Of a stretch of 64,000 bases of DNA, positions 35,906 through 44,960 are shown piece after piece. The stretch comes from Fictibacillus phosphorivorans (GTDB taxonomy: Bacteria; Bacillota; Bacilli; Bacillales; Fictibacillaceae). The position numbers and the translations under genes are program-made. The stretch spans positions 3,050,055 through 3,114,054 of the forward strand of contig NZ_VDZU01000001.1 of the NCBI RefSeq assembly GCF_007673525.1, in the 5' to 3' direction. Below the pieces are notes generated by a model. That model was not told the origin of the DNA and searched no databases. It saw nothing but the letters and a program-made list of their open reading frames with translations. Numbering within the stretch: position 1 is the stretch's first letter; each line of letters opens with the position of its first letter.

Positions 35906-36409
35906 CTATTTTCTCAGCCACATTTCTGCTTTTTGATTCATTTTCTTCTGAAGTCCCGCAGAATTCTTCGAGTCTTCTAAAGCTTCTCCTGCGTATTGTC
36001 TTGGAAAGATCTTATACAATGATCGTTTAAAGTCAGCTCCATCCTGCGGTTCTTTATAATGTGAAATCACATACTTTCCATCTTTACTCCTAAGTTTGAT
36101 TACGGCTGGAACGGAATGGCCGGACTGCCCTTCTGCCTTTGTTGATTTGTTAAATCCCTGAAAAAATGAGTAAAGATAGATCGATGTCACCTCCCCTGTT
36201 TCTTTCGCTCCATAGATTTTATGAACTTCAAACTGTTTATCCGATTCAGGATATACGTCATCATAATGTTGGATGATGTAATCCGAGATTAACTCATTCA
36301 TTTCAGAAGTTACTTTTAATTCATTAGAGGAGTGGAATGAAGTACACCCCATTAATAAGAAAAGCATGCTCCAAGTGATCAACGTCATTCTCATTATATA
36401 AGGTAACAT
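35906..36409 (-). CDS. Lipoprotein, DUF3888-like
   Basis: 167 residues with signal peptide II; lipobox LLMGC gives the lipidated cysteine at ~22. The mature domain (LISDYIIQHYDDVYPESDKQFEVHKIYG, VPAVIKLRSKDGKYVISHYKEPQDG) resembles the DUF3888 family of Bacillus envelope proteins of unknown function. GGGGAAATGA precedes ATG 36409. It follows a membrane-protein gene by 17 bases and is probably co-transcribed with it. Confidence 0.75.
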   Translation of the reverse strand: MLPYIMRMTLITWSMLFLLMGCTSFHSSNELKVTSEMNELISDYIIQHYDDVYPESDKQFEVHKIYGAKETGEVTSIYLYSFFQGFNKSTKAEGQSGHSVPAVIKLRSKDGKYVISHYKEPQDGADFKRSLYKIFPRQYAGEALEDSKNSAGLQKKMNQKAEMWLRK

Positions 36410-36426
36410 TCATTTCCCCGCTTTCT

Positions 36427-36873
36427 TTATGTTAAATCTTGCCCCCATAACGATTGTAAAAGAATCATGTATAGAGTAAGCAGCACAGAAACGATCATAA
36501 AGATAACTGAAATGAATCGGTAGTCATCCACTTTAGCAAGCGCAATTCCATAAACAGTCATCGCTAGTATCGTTGTTGCATAATACACAAAAAACATAGG
36601 GTAAAAATACAATGGACCTAAAAACAAACCTAAAGAAGCAAACTGTATAGAAAAAGCTAAGATTGAAAGTAAAACCCACTTCTCTTTTCCTTTTACTATC
36701 ACTGCACCAAATAAAGAAAACAATACAGCTCCTAATACTAACATGACTAATGCCCATTCATAGAGAAAGAACAAACTTTCATGAAATACGGCGAAATAAT
36801 AACCCACGATCATGACAGGAAAGATGGCAAGCAGGAAAAACGAACTTCTCTTTACATATTGATCGCTACCCAA
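36427..36873 (-). CDS. Polytopic membrane protein, unknown function
   Basis: 148 residues from TTG 36873 with GGGGGAG correctly spaced. Five hydrophobic segments fill almost the whole chain (FFLLAIFPVMIVGYYFAVF to FISVIFMIVSVLLTLYMILL). No motif is recognisable. Likely forms a two-gene unit with the lipoprotein gene downstream. Confidence 0.72.
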   Translation of the reverse strand: MGSDQYVKRSSFFLLAIFPVMIVGYYFAVFHESLFFLYEWALVMLVLGAVLFSLFGAVIVKGKEKWVLLSILAFSIQFASLGLFLGPLYFYPMFFVYYATTILAMTVYGIALAKVDDYRFISVIFMIVSVLLTLYMILLQSLWGQDLT

Positions 36874-37051
36874 TTAACACTCCCCCTTTTTAAATAGCTT
36901 TCCCCTACCATATTACCATTTTATGGTTCGCTTTTAATCAATTCTTTTCAAACTATTCAAACGATTTTATAATAATATGATACTATTGAAAGATACAAAA
37001 CTTCACAAAGTGAATAAACAGAACTTTTATTTATCAGGAGTTGGCAAAGAG

Positions 37052-37903
37052 TTGAGAAGATCGTTGATCACCTATAAAGAAAAAACTGTCCACCTTACTG
37101 AATGGGGTGAAGCCCATAACCCAACCATTGTTTGCTTACATGGCTTAGGAAGTACAAGTCTTAGCTTTCTAGAAGTAGCTGAGGAATTACAGAAGAATTT
37201 TATAATCATTGCCTTTGATGCTCCTGGACACGGGAAGTCTGAGCCCTTTGACACAGCTGTAGATTATGAGATGCCTAGACTCGTTGATTGGCTTCATGGT
37301 TTGTTAGTACACTTAAATGTAATCGATTTCTATCTCTTGTCCCACTCATGGGGAAGCTTTCTGGCTCTTCACTATTTGGTTCGTTTTCCTGAGCATGTTT
37401 TGGATACGATATTAATCGATGGCGGCTATCAAACAAAGCGTATCTGGTCTTCCTCTCTAGAAGAAGAAATGGATCATTATGAAAAAGATTTTGATGAGTA
37501 CGTGTTCGATTCTTGGAATGACTTTTTTCTAGCTGAAAAAGAAAGCTATTTGATGTGGTCACCGTTAAAAAATATCGCAGTTCAAGATCTAGGTATCGAA
37601 AGAGACGGTAAAGTTTGCTGGCATGCTAAAGGCGAAACTGCCCGTCATATCATTCGCGGTATGCATCTTAACGAAACAGAAGATATCTATCATCTTCTTC
37701 CACCAGGTATCACTTTACTTGTCGCCACCGTACCTGAGCGATTGTCTGATATGAGATTGCAGACCGCTGAAACCTTTAGAATTAACGCAAACGGTGAACT
37801 ACATATAGTGCCAAACACGACACATTTGTTGCACTGGGACAGACCCCGCATAGTAATCGATGTAGTTTTATCAAAATGGCTAAAAAAATTGGAGGTTAAA
37901 TGA
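37052..37903 (+). CDS. Alpha/beta hydrolase family protein
   Basis: 283 residues from TTG 37052, where CAGGAG lies 11 bases upstream. An ATG at 36977 would add 25 residues, but it lies just beside a TATAAT (36968-36973) that looks like the promoter -10, so the longer form is doubtful. The fold is clear: oxyanion motif CLHGLGSTSLSF, FDAPGHGKSEPF, nucleophile elbow LLSHSWGSFLAL (Ser in S-H-S-W-G), and C-terminal histidine PNTTHLLHWD. Similar enzymes hydrolyse esters, lactones or C-C bonds. The gene overlaps the next by a few bases. Confidence 0.8.
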   Translation: MRRSLITYKEKTVHLTEWGEAHNPTIVCLHGLGSTSLSFLEVAEELQKNFIIIAFDAPGHGKSEPFDTAVDYEMPRLVDWLHGLLVHLNVIDFYLLSHSWGSFLALHYLVRFPEHVLDTILIDGGYQTKRIWSSSLEEEMDHYEKDFDEYVFDSWNDFFLAEKESYLMWSPLKNIAVQDLGIERDGKVCWHAKGETARHIIRGMHLNETEDIYHLLPPGITLLVATVPERLSDMRLQTAETFRINANGELHIVPNTTHLLHWDRPRIVIDVVLSKWLKKLEVK

Positions 37904-38277
37904 TGGCATACCTACTCGTATATTTTTATAAATTAAAACCTGAAGTGAAAGAAAAGTTTCTTGAAATATCATCGAGATCGAATAAAAAGTTTCAAGAATA
38001 CGGAGGTGTGACAGAACAGATTTTCAAATTGTCCACATCACCAAAAAATTATGGATTCTCCTCTATTTCTGAAAAACTGCAAGTTGATGAAGGTGAAGAA
38101 CTCTGGATCGGCCTTCTTCGTTTCCAATCTGAAGAACATGCACGCATGACGATGGAGGACTTTGATCAAGATCCAGAGATGAAAGCACGATTAGACGAAT
38201 TTGTCACACATGTAGCACCACTTGAAAAGTTAGTTTTTGGTGAGTTTGTTTCTGAAACTGAGGTAGTGACCGTATAG
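37900..38277 (+). CDS. DUF1428-like alpha/beta-barrel dimer protein
   Basis: 125 residues resembling the DUF1428/ferredoxin-like family (LLVYFYKLKPEVKEKFLEIS, ELWIGLLRFQSEEHARMTMEDFDQDPEM). Family function is unknown. It starts inside the end of the hydrolase gene (ATGATG, with GGAGG five to eight bases upstream), so translation is coupled and a functional link with the hydrolase is plausible. Confidence 0.8.
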   Translation: MMAYLLVYFYKLKPEVKEKFLEISSRSNKKFQEYGGVTEQIFKLSTSPKNYGFSSISEKLQVDEGEELWIGLLRFQSEEHARMTMEDFDQDPEMKARLDEFVTHVAPLEKLVFGEFVSETEVVTV

Positions 38278-38324
38278 TAGAACGTCTAGAAAGCATAAAG
38301 CATTCATAAGATGAATAAAAAAAT

Positions 38325-38349
38325 GCATCTCCTTGCTAAAAGGAGATGC
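38325..38349 (-). terminator. Rho-independent terminator
   Basis: GCATCTCCTT (38325-38334) pairs with AAGGAGATGC (38340-38349); seven T follow on the minus strand. Confidence 0.88.
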
Positions 38350-38796
38350 TTAACCAAACTCTTTTTGATGTGCTTTTTTCATCTTCAAATATTCTTCATC
38401 TGTTCGCGCTAATTTCCACTTCTCCTCAAAGATTGCGGCTGACTTTGCTTTCACGGGATCAATCTTCCTTTTATTAACCTCACCCTCCTCATTGTATTTC
38501 CTTCCGCCTTTATAGTTCGTATACCGTCTTGCACGAGTATACCCCATCTGAAGAAACTTTCTAGCCATATCAGCTCCCACAAAGTCTTTATTTTTCTTAT
38601 AGTCTAAAAACTGTTCGTAGATTTTTTCTGATGACTTTTCAGCTTCTTCAGGGGTCTTAAAGCGCCAATGCGGCAAGATCTCACTCTTATAAGGTTCCAC
38701 TAATAATACTCCTTGTTCACCACGGCCTACACGATACTTTTCAGGATGTTTTCGAAAATCGATATTATCAAAGTCAAGGTCATAATCAAATGCCAT
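38350..38796 (-). CDS. DUF4385 family protein
   Basis: 148 residues, highly charged and soluble: FDYDLDFDNIDFRKHPEKYRVGRGEQGVLLVEPYKSEILPHW then WRFKTPEEAEKSSEKIYEQF and MARKFLQMGYTRARRYTNYKGGRKY. This matches the uncharacterised DUF4385 family of bacteria and phages; the basic motif near residue 95 might contact nucleic acid (inference). AAAGGAGGAAT precedes ATG 38796. Monocistronic with its own terminator. Confidence 0.8.
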   Translation of the reverse strand: MAFDYDLDFDNIDFRKHPEKYRVGRGEQGVLLVEPYKSEILPHWRFKTPEEAEKSSEKIYEQFLDYKKNKDFVGADMARKFLQMGYTRARRYTNYKGGRKYNEEGEVNKRKIDPVKAKSAAIFEEKWKLARTDEEYLKMKKAHQKEFG

Positions 38797-38873
38797 TTCC
38801 TATTCCTCCTTTTTGTTATCGTTACCCTAAAAGAAAGAAATCAAAAATAAAGAGTGTTTTCGTAATCGGTGTT

Positions 38874-39015
38874 GCTTTTGAAAGTTTGTTGGTTTCCGCT
38901 GCAGATCGCATGGGGCGTAAGGTGAGACACTTAGAAGTGAAACGTACGAATGTGGCTCACCGCCTGTCCCATGGAAAGCGAGCAGCCTGGAACGGAAATT
39001 AACACTTCCAAAAGC
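38874..39015. repeat. 142-bp palindromic (MITE-like) intergenic element
   Basis: The ends are imperfect inverted repeats (GCTTTTGAAAG at 38874 and CTTCCAAAAGC ending 39015; inner TTTCCG and CGGAAA). Inside, CATGGGG...GGTGAGACAC pairs with GTGGCTCACC...CCCATG, so nearly the whole element can fold into one long hairpin. Two frames are open across it only by chance. It fills the 326-bp gap between helD and the DUF4385 gene. Confidence 0.7.
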
Positions 39016-39080
39016 ATCAAGGTATACGAGGACAGACTTTAGATAACAAAAAAATAATAAAGAATTTGGTATAAGAAAAA

Positions 39081-39114
39081 GATCCGCTGCTTCTTTAAAA
39101 GAAACAACGGATCC
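39081..39114 (-). terminator. helD terminator
   Basis: Minus-strand hairpin of GGATCCG and CGGATC arms with TTTCTTT/AAAGAA pairing inside, followed by TTTTTC. Confidence 0.75.
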
Positions 39115-39122
39115 ATTACTTT

Positions 39123-41438
39123 TTACTGAACAACTTCATACAAACTCTTCGATGCGCCTTCAACAAATGGACATGGTTTTCCTGAGTAAAAAACGGTTAA
39201 CTCATGCATCGCTCGAGTACAAACTGTATAAAACAATTTACGTTCTCGCTCCAGTTGATAACCTGATGCATCAAATATCGTTACTGCGTCAAACTCGATT
39301 CCCTTGGCTAAATAGGATGGGATGACGATTACTCCTTTTTGAAAAGAAGCATCCTCATCAATCATAAGCCTCACATCTAGATTATCTTTCAGTTTCTCAT
39401 AAACCGCTTTGCTCTCTTTAGCCGAACGGCAGATCACCGCTATCGTTTCATGGCCTTTATTCAACCAATTCCCTACAAGCTTCTTCACCTGATCAAGATG
39501 ATCTTCCTCACGTTCTACTGCTGCAATAACGGGTTTTTCACCTGAACGATTAAACGGAATAATCTCGCTTCCGTCTTTCAGTAGACTTTTCGTAAACTCT
39601 ACAATTTCTTTTGTAGAGCGATAACTTCTTTGCAGAGTAATCGTTTCAGGATTCTTCTTGTTTAATAAGTTTCTGAGCATACTGAACGTTTCATCTGACG
39701 AATGTGCATAAATCGATTGGTTTAAGTCACCTAAAATTGTTAAGTTTGCTCTTGGGAAAATACGCTGAATAAAAGCAAACTGAAACGGTGAGAAATCTTG
39801 TGCTTCATCAATAAAAACATGGCGAACTGCTGCATTCGATTGAAAACCTACTAATAATTCTTTTACATATAACAGCGGAGTAGCATCTTCATTCGCTAAA
39901 TGGTTTTGTTTCAGATTAAACAATGTTTGATTGCAGATTTCGTTCCAAGTATCCACGTCCTCCATCAATCGTTTATTCTTCTGAAACAACTTAGCATATA
40001 AGCTCTTTATATCAATAAACGAAAACTGTTCGATGCTCTCTCTAAGTGATTTAAAGGCGATTCGCGTCACATAAGCAGATAGCACTTTTTGTTCACTCGA
40101 AAGATCGTTGAATGAGTCAGCTCCGTATTTATTGCGTTCCTCTAACTTCTCATATAGCCTTGTATAAACATTTCTATCAAGAAGCTGTATCTCTTTTTCA
40201 ACCCATGGTTTCTTGCGTTCTCTTCGTTCTATTTTCTTCAGCTCTTCTAAGATCCAAGCCACCGTCTTTTTCATTCGATAGGGAACGGTTTCTTTCTGGT
40301 CTAGAGAATAGAAGTATTCACTGATCTGTTTAGAACGAATCACAATACGGTCTCGAAATCTCACATTTAAAAATTGTATGCCAGATGTACTTAACTGCTT
40401 AGCATAGCGATGAATCGCTTCTAGGAATTCAACAGAGGCTTTAAACTGTATTGCTTCTACACGCTGTGATTCTTCTTGTTCAGATAAAAGCTCTTCCATC
40501 TGCTCAAAAGGCGTCTCGATTGAGTAGTCTCCTCCTAAGTGGTGATCCACATAAGCGTGAAACGTGGTTTGTTCCATGTTTTCCTCGCCCAGTTCTGGCA
40601 ATACGTTTGCTACATAACTATTGAACATGTTGTTTGGTGAAAATAAAACAACATGGTGCGACTGAATCGTTTCTCGATCTCTGTACAACAGAAAGGCTAC
40701 ACGCTGAAGAGCTGCTGATGTCTTCCCGCATCCAGCTGCACCTTGAACAACAAGTAAATCACTTGCAGTATTTCGTATGATTGCATTTTGCTCTTTTTGA
40801 ATCGTCGCGACTATGCTTTTCATTTGTGTATTCGCTTGGTTGCCTAATACGTGCTGTAACAATTCGTCACCGATCGCTTCTCCCGTATCAAACATTCCTG
40901 TTATAAGAGCATTCTTAATCATAAATTGACGTTTAAGTTCGAGCTCTCCTTCAATGGTACCACTCGGTGCCCGAAAATCAGCTTCACCTAGAGAGTGGTC
41001 ATAGTATAGACTCGAAATTGGCGCACGCCAATCATGGACAAGAAACGTGCTTGAAGGTTCATCGTAATAAGATGCTATTCCGATATAGACTTGTTCTATG
41101 TCCTCTTCTCCATCTTCTTTAAAATCGATTCGACCAAAGTAAGGGGAGCTTTTTAATTTTTCATATGTTTTAAGTCGAGCCTCTGCAGAGGTATGACTGC
41201 GTTCGATCTCAGATAATAATTCCGACTGCTGTTTAATGCTAGCGGCCGTTTCAATTGCATCGTCGGCATCTTCTAAGTTCACTGTAACATCAGACCAAAA
41301 ATTCTTTCGGATTTGAACAACATCAGCCTTCTTTCCTCCGAGATGATCCAGAAGTTTATCTGTTGCATCAGAAAGTTTATGAATAACTTGATCTACACGC
41401 TTTTGTTCATTTTGTTGCTCCTGATCCCATGTTGTCAT
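39123..41438 (-). CDS. helD: RNA polymerase recycling motor HelD (UvrD/Rep-like)
   Basis: 771 residues, close to B. subtilis HelD (774). N-terminal long coiled-coil arm (~5-95), then the split superfamily 1 motor: Walker A GAAGCGKT (233-240), Walker B VFIDEAQDFSPFQ, motif III TILGDLNQSIY, motif IV TLQRSYRST, motif VI LFYTVCTRAMHEL. HelD enters stalled RNA polymerase through its channels and uses ATP to release DNA and RNA, rather than unwinding DNA in repair. GGGGG precedes ATG 41438; own terminator. Confidence 0.93.
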   Translation of the reverse strand: MTTWDQEQQNEQKRVDQVIHKLSDATDKLLDHLGGKKADVVQIRKNFWSDVTVNLEDADDAIETAASIKQQSELLSEIERSHTSAEARLKTYEKLKSSPYFGRIDFKEDGEEDIEQVYIGIASYYDEPSSTFLVHDWRAPISSLYYDHSLGEADFRAPSGTIEGELELKRQFMIKNALITGMFDTGEAIGDELLQHVLGNQANTQMKSIVATIQKEQNAIIRNTASDLLVVQGAAGCGKTSAALQRVAFLLYRDRETIQSHHVVLFSPNNMFNSYVANVLPELGEENMEQTTFHAYVDHHLGGDYSIETPFEQMEELLSEQEESQRVEAIQFKASVEFLEAIHRYAKQLSTSGIQFLNVRFRDRIVIRSKQISEYFYSLDQKETVPYRMKKTVAWILEELKKIERRERKKPWVEKEIQLLDRNVYTRLYEKLEERNKYGADSFNDLSSEQKVLSAYVTRIAFKSLRESIEQFSFIDIKSLYAKLFQKNKRLMEDVDTWNEICNQTLFNLKQNHLANEDATPLLYVKELLVGFQSNAAVRHVFIDEAQDFSPFQFAFIQRIFPRANLTILGDLNQSIYAHSSDETFSMLRNLLNKKNPETITLQRSYRSTKEIVEFTKSLLKDGSEIIPFNRSGEKPVIAAVEREEDHLDQVKKLVGNWLNKGHETIAVICRSAKESKAVYEKLKDNLDVRLMIDEDASFQKGVIVIPSYLAKGIEFDAVTIFDASGYQLERERKLFYTVCTRAMHELTVFYSGKPCPFVEGASKSLYEVVQ

Positions 41439-41590
41439 CCGATTTCCCCCTACAAAAAAATTTATTAGTTAATCGTTGACACACGTTCCCATTTTATCGT
41501 ATAATAAAATTAGGAACATTTATAAATTAAAATAAGAAGTTAGTGCGTCTTTTCTATAATAGCATATTTCTTTATATAAAGTACATATAT

Positions 41591-41630
41591 AAAAACAGTG
41601 AACTCCTAAAAGGTTTTCACTGTTTTTTTT
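41591..41630. terminator. Hairpin terminator
   Basis: AAAACAGTGAA (41592-41602) pairs with TTTCACTGTTTT, with T runs on both strands; it can end the DinB gene on the minus strand, 10 bases after its stop. Confidence 0.8.
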
Positions 41631-41640
41631 GTTCAAAAAA

Positions 41641-42114
41641 TTATGCTTGTTTAGCGGTTTGATTTTCGATGATTCTTTTTATCGCATGCATTTGTCCAAG
41701 GTGATTAGTTTCGTGAAAAACAGTAAAATTTACAAGCTCACCAAAAGTATTTAAATTAAATACTGGTTTTTCCAGTTTTTCAAACAAGCGTTCTTCTGGC
41801 ATCTCTTTTACTCGTGCTAACTGCTCTTCTAACTGCTGTTTGAGTTCTTTAAGTGTAGGAACTTCACCTTTCCAATCTGCAGGACTTGTTCCTCTATTAA
41901 ATAGCTCAACATAGCGCGTTGGTAGATTAGCAGAATGTTTCGGGAATCCAAACATGAAGTATTCCGCAGTCGTGAGGACGTGTCCAATGTGCCAGCGGAT
42001 ATTATTATTGAACCCATGGGGTTGAATATCTGCTGCAGCCTCATCCATTCCATCCAATTGCTTTAGAAAGATACTTCTCGCTAGTTCAAAGTTTTGAATT
42101 GTTAATTGATTCAT
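41641..42114 (-). CDS. DinB family metal-binding protein
   Basis: 157 residues from ATG 42114, which has a perfect GAGGAGG in front; the frame is open upstream to 42147 without such a site. Four-helix DinB fold with metal-binding histidines in NNIRWHIGHVLTTAEYF and FTVFHETNHLGQMHAI. Role unknown, possibly thiol transfer. Only distantly similar to the DinB protein at 31487-32002. Confidence 0.87.
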   Translation of the reverse strand: MNQLTIQNFELARSIFLKQLDGMDEAAADIQPHGFNNNIRWHIGHVLTTAEYFMFGFPKHSANLPTRYVELFNRGTSPADWKGEVPTLKELKQQLEEQLARVKEMPEERLFEKLEKPVFNLNTFGELVNFTVFHETNHLGQMHAIKRIIENQTAKQA

Positions 42115-42201
42115 AATAAACCTCCTCAGAGTTTGCTCTTTCATCATTCATCTTACGTGTACAATCGTTTCAAGACAAACGTTATGCTGACGCGCAAAAA
42201 T

Positions 42202-42765
42202 CTATTCTGATCGATAGTTATCGTGAATGGGTGTAAATAGATCTTCATCCGTCTTGCGCACAACAGAAAAATGATCGACATTATAATGACCATGCAAAAC
42301 TTTATTGTGATGACTTACGATCTGTTCTGCTTTTAACACTTCTGAATCTGAAGTAGAGTGACCATCTTCAACAAGGGTGACATCGAAGCCAGAGACAGTT
42401 GCGAATCGTACAGCAGTATCTATGCAATGTTCTGTTTTGCAACCCATAATAACGAGATGACCAATTTTCTCCTCTTCTAGATAACTTAATAAAGATGTAT
42501 TATAAAAGGCATTCGTCGCCTGCTTATCAAAAACTTGAGCATCCTCTGGAACATTAATCGCAGAGTGAACCTCAAAACCTGCTCCCTCTCCCTCAGAAAC
42601 ATCTACGTCTCTAACAAAAACAAGGGCAGCCTTTGCTTGCTTCGCTTTTTCAATAACAACATTTATGTTTTGAATCAAACCTTCTTTGTTATAAACCGCC
42701 CGCTCACTCGCATTCCCCTCAATCAGTTCTTGCTGTGCATCAATAACCAATAAAGCATGTTTCAA
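42202..42765 (-). CDS. Isochorismatase-family cysteine hydrolase
   Basis: 187 residues from TTG 42765 with AAAGGAG upstream; the frame is open for another 23 codons without a ribosome site. Catalytic triad: Asp9 (LLVIDAQQEL), the lysine in VFDKQATNAF, and the cysteine of VIMGCKTEHCIDTAV (second Cys, followed by ID-T). The fold includes nicotinamidases, N-carbamoyl-amidases and isochorismatases; the exact substrate cannot be inferred. The cis-peptide-like VIMGCKTE segment is intact. Monocistronic. Confidence 0.88.
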   Translation of the reverse strand: MKHALLVIDAQQELIEGNASERAVYNKEGLIQNINVVIEKAKQAKAALVFVRDVDVSEGEGAGFEVHSAINVPEDAQVFDKQATNAFYNTSLLSYLEEEKIGHLVIMGCKTEHCIDTAVRFATVSGFDVTLVEDGHSTSDSEVLKAEQIVSHHNKVLHGHYNVDHFSVVRKTDEDLFTPIHDNYRSE

Positions 42766-42955
42766 ATTACCCGCTCCTTTTTCCTTTATCACTTTAATAC
42801 TTCTTTTAAAAGTATAAAAATCCTTGCCACTCAAATATTTATTTCAATAACTGGTTATTACTAACAAAGAAGGAATTTTTTATAGTTGCGAAAAACATGA
42901 AATTATCTAATAATAGTAAGGTTCAACAAGTGAGTTATTTAGGAGGAAAAGAAAA

Positions 42956-44134
42956 ATGAAGTACATCATCTTTCTGGCTGGAGTGGCAGCGGTTTTCTTG
43001 TTAGCCTTTCTTGTCAGTAATGATCGCAAAAAGATCAAATACAAGCCGATCCTAGTTATGCTTGGATTACAGCTTATCCTTACATACTTTCTATTAAATA
43101 CAGGCGTTGGCCTTGTCATTATAAAAGGTATCTCTAAACTGTTCGAGAAGTTGTTAAGCTACGCAGGGGCTGGGGTTGAATTCGTGTTCGGCGGTCTGGC
43201 GAACGAAGCTGCAATGCCCTTCTTCTTAACTGTTTTATTACCGATCGTGTTTATTTCTGTATTGATCGGGATCGCACAGCACTTCAGAATCCTTCCATTC
43301 ATCATCAAATGGATTGGTTTTGCGCTAAGTAAGGTAAACGGCTTAGGAAGACTTGAGTCTTACAATGCAGTCGCTTCTGCTGTTTTTGGACAATCAGAAG
43401 TATTTATTTCAGTAAAAAAATTATTGGGTCACCTACCAAAGCACCGCTTATATACGCTTTGTACATCTGCTATGTCAACTGTTTCTGCTTCAATTCTTGG
43501 AGCATACATGGCCATGATCGATCCAAAGTATGTAGTAACTGCACTCGTGCTTAACTTATTCGGTGGATTTATCATCGCCAACATCATTAATCCCTATGAA
43601 GTTACGGAAGATGATGACATCATTGAAATTGAGGAAGAAAAACAAACCTTTTTTGAAATGCTTGGTGAGTACATCATGGACGGCTTTAAAGTTGCTGTGA
43701 TCGTCGGTGCCATGCTTCTTGGATTTGTAGCGTTAATCGCATTAATCAACGATGTGTTTGATATGATTTTCGGGATTACGTTCCAAACGATGCTCGGATA
43801 TGTATTTGCTCCAGTTGCATTCTTAGTTGGTATCCCTTGGGCAGAAGCTGTCTCTGCAGGTACAATCATGGCAACCAAACTTGTTTCGAATGAATTCGTA
43901 GCTATGATCGATTTAGCAAAATACGCGAAAGACATGTCTGATCGAACGATTGGAATCGTTTCTGTCTTCCTTGTTTCATTCGCTAACTTCTCTTCAATCG
44001 GTATCATTACTGGTGCTGTTAAAGGTCTACACGAAGAACAAGGTAATACGGTTGCTCGTTTTGGATTAAAGCTTTTATATGGTGCTACATTAGTAAGTAT
44101 CTTATCAGCTGCAATTGCTGGTCTGTTTCTATAA
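42956..44134 (+). CDS. NupC-type concentrative nucleoside transporter
   Basis: 392 residues, about nine to ten membrane helices. CNT family signatures: re-entrant hairpin GQSEVFISVKKLL (Q-S-E), MSTVSASILGAYMAM, and EFVAMIDLAK followed by ANFSSIGIITGAVKGL. CNT proteins bring nucleosides in with H+ or Na+. AGGAGG precedes ATG 42956. Single gene with a terminator. Confidence 0.92.
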   Translation: MKYIIFLAGVAAVFLLAFLVSNDRKKIKYKPILVMLGLQLILTYFLLNTGVGLVIIKGISKLFEKLLSYAGAGVEFVFGGLANEAAMPFFLTVLLPIVFISVLIGIAQHFRILPFIIKWIGFALSKVNGLGRLESYNAVASAVFGQSEVFISVKKLLGHLPKHRLYTLCTSAMSTVSASILGAYMAMIDPKYVVTALVLNLFGGFIIANIINPYEVTEDDDIIEIEEEKQTFFEMLGEYIMDGFKVAVIVGAMLLGFVALIALINDVFDMIFGITFQTMLGYVFAPVAFLVGIPWAEAVSAGTIMATKLVSNEFVAMIDLAKYAKDMSDRTIGIVSVFLVSFANFSSIGIITGAVKGLHEEQGNTVARFGLKLLYGATLVSILSAAIAGLFL

Positions 44135-44145
44135 GGAAATCAAAA

Positions 44146-44180
44146 AAAGAAGCCAAGAAAGAAGCCTCGGCTTCTTTTTT
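44146..44180 (+). terminator. nupC-like gene terminator
   Basis: AAAGAAGCC and GGCTTCTTT with a 14-base loop, then T run. Confidence 0.75.
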
Positions 44181-44192
44181 GTATCCACATAT

Positions 44193-44221
44193 AAAAAAAG
44201 CTGTCTCTTTAAGAGACAGCT
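44193..44221 (-). terminator. Terminator of the lipoprotein gene
   Basis: AGCTGTCTCTT pairs with AAGAGACAGCT; seven T follow on the minus strand. Confidence 0.88.
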
Positions 44222-44231
44222 ATTGTAACTA

Positions 44232-44768
44232 TTATTGAACTTCTTTAGCAAATTGACCAGGGATCAACTTTAATTTTTCGTGAACGGAATTTAACTTTTC
44301 TTCAAAGCCTGTGAATAACTCATCAGCTTCAGTTGCTTTTGCTTCATCTTCTAAGCCAGCTACACGAGCTTCATAAGATTTTTTAAGCTCTTCAAGAGAA
44401 CCTTTTACAGCTTCTTGGTTTTCTTTTGAAAGTTCTGATGGTACTTCAATGGATGGAATCTCTGCAACGGCTTTTTCACCGCTTGCTTTTGCATCTGCTT
44501 TTAATTTATCAAGCTCAGCTTGCGGAAGTGCTTCTTCGCCTTCTTTTTCAAGACCTGCAGCATATGCGTTGAATGGAGCGTGATATCCACGAAGCTGGTT
44601 CATAAGATCACCTTCAAAGTTAAGAAGTGTGATTTTTTCAGCATTTCCATCTTCTTTCTTTTCTGCAGCCGCTGGTTTAGCCTCTTCTTTTGGTTTCTCT
44701 TCTTCCTTGCTGCAACCTACGCTAAGCGCAAGAACAGCAGCCGCTGTTACCGCTAAAAACTTTTTCAT
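44232..44768 (-). CDS. Acidic/alanine-lysine rich lipoprotein, unknown function
   Basis: 178 residues. Lipobox LSVGC gives lipidated Cys19; a Glu/Lys/Ala/Pro linker (EEEKPKEEAKPAAAEKK) follows and then a helical domain (LLNFEGDLMNQLRGYHAPFNAYAAGLEKEG, EELKKSYEARVAGLEDEAKATE) likely to form a bundle. AGGGGG precedes ATG 44768. No family recognised. It should stand away from the membrane on its charged linker. Confidence 0.8.
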   Translation of the reverse strand: MKKFLAVTAAAVLALSVGCSKEEEKPKEEAKPAAAEKKEDGNAEKITLLNFEGDLMNQLRGYHAPFNAYAAGLEKEGEEALPQAELDKLKADAKASGEKAVAEIPSIEVPSELSKENQEAVKGSLEELKKSYEARVAGLEDEAKATEADELFTGFEEKLNSVHEKLKLIPGQFAKEVQ

Positions 44769-44960
44769 CGAGAAAGCCCCCTATATATTTCTATTTTTTG
44801 GAACTTTCTCATTTTAATACTTTTTCTTACTATTGTAAATTAAAATGTATCCGTTTTCTTATAAAGAGTTAAAAATAATGCTGAAGGCTTAATATGATTG
44901 AATTATCTAACTATTCTAGTAATTCCTATAATTTTTTCTTTCAATATAAAAGTTATCTCT

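Noticed and set aside
38790..39002. Open frame through the palindromic element
   Set aside because: Runs through a self-complementary non-coding element; no ribosome site and no protein-like composition.
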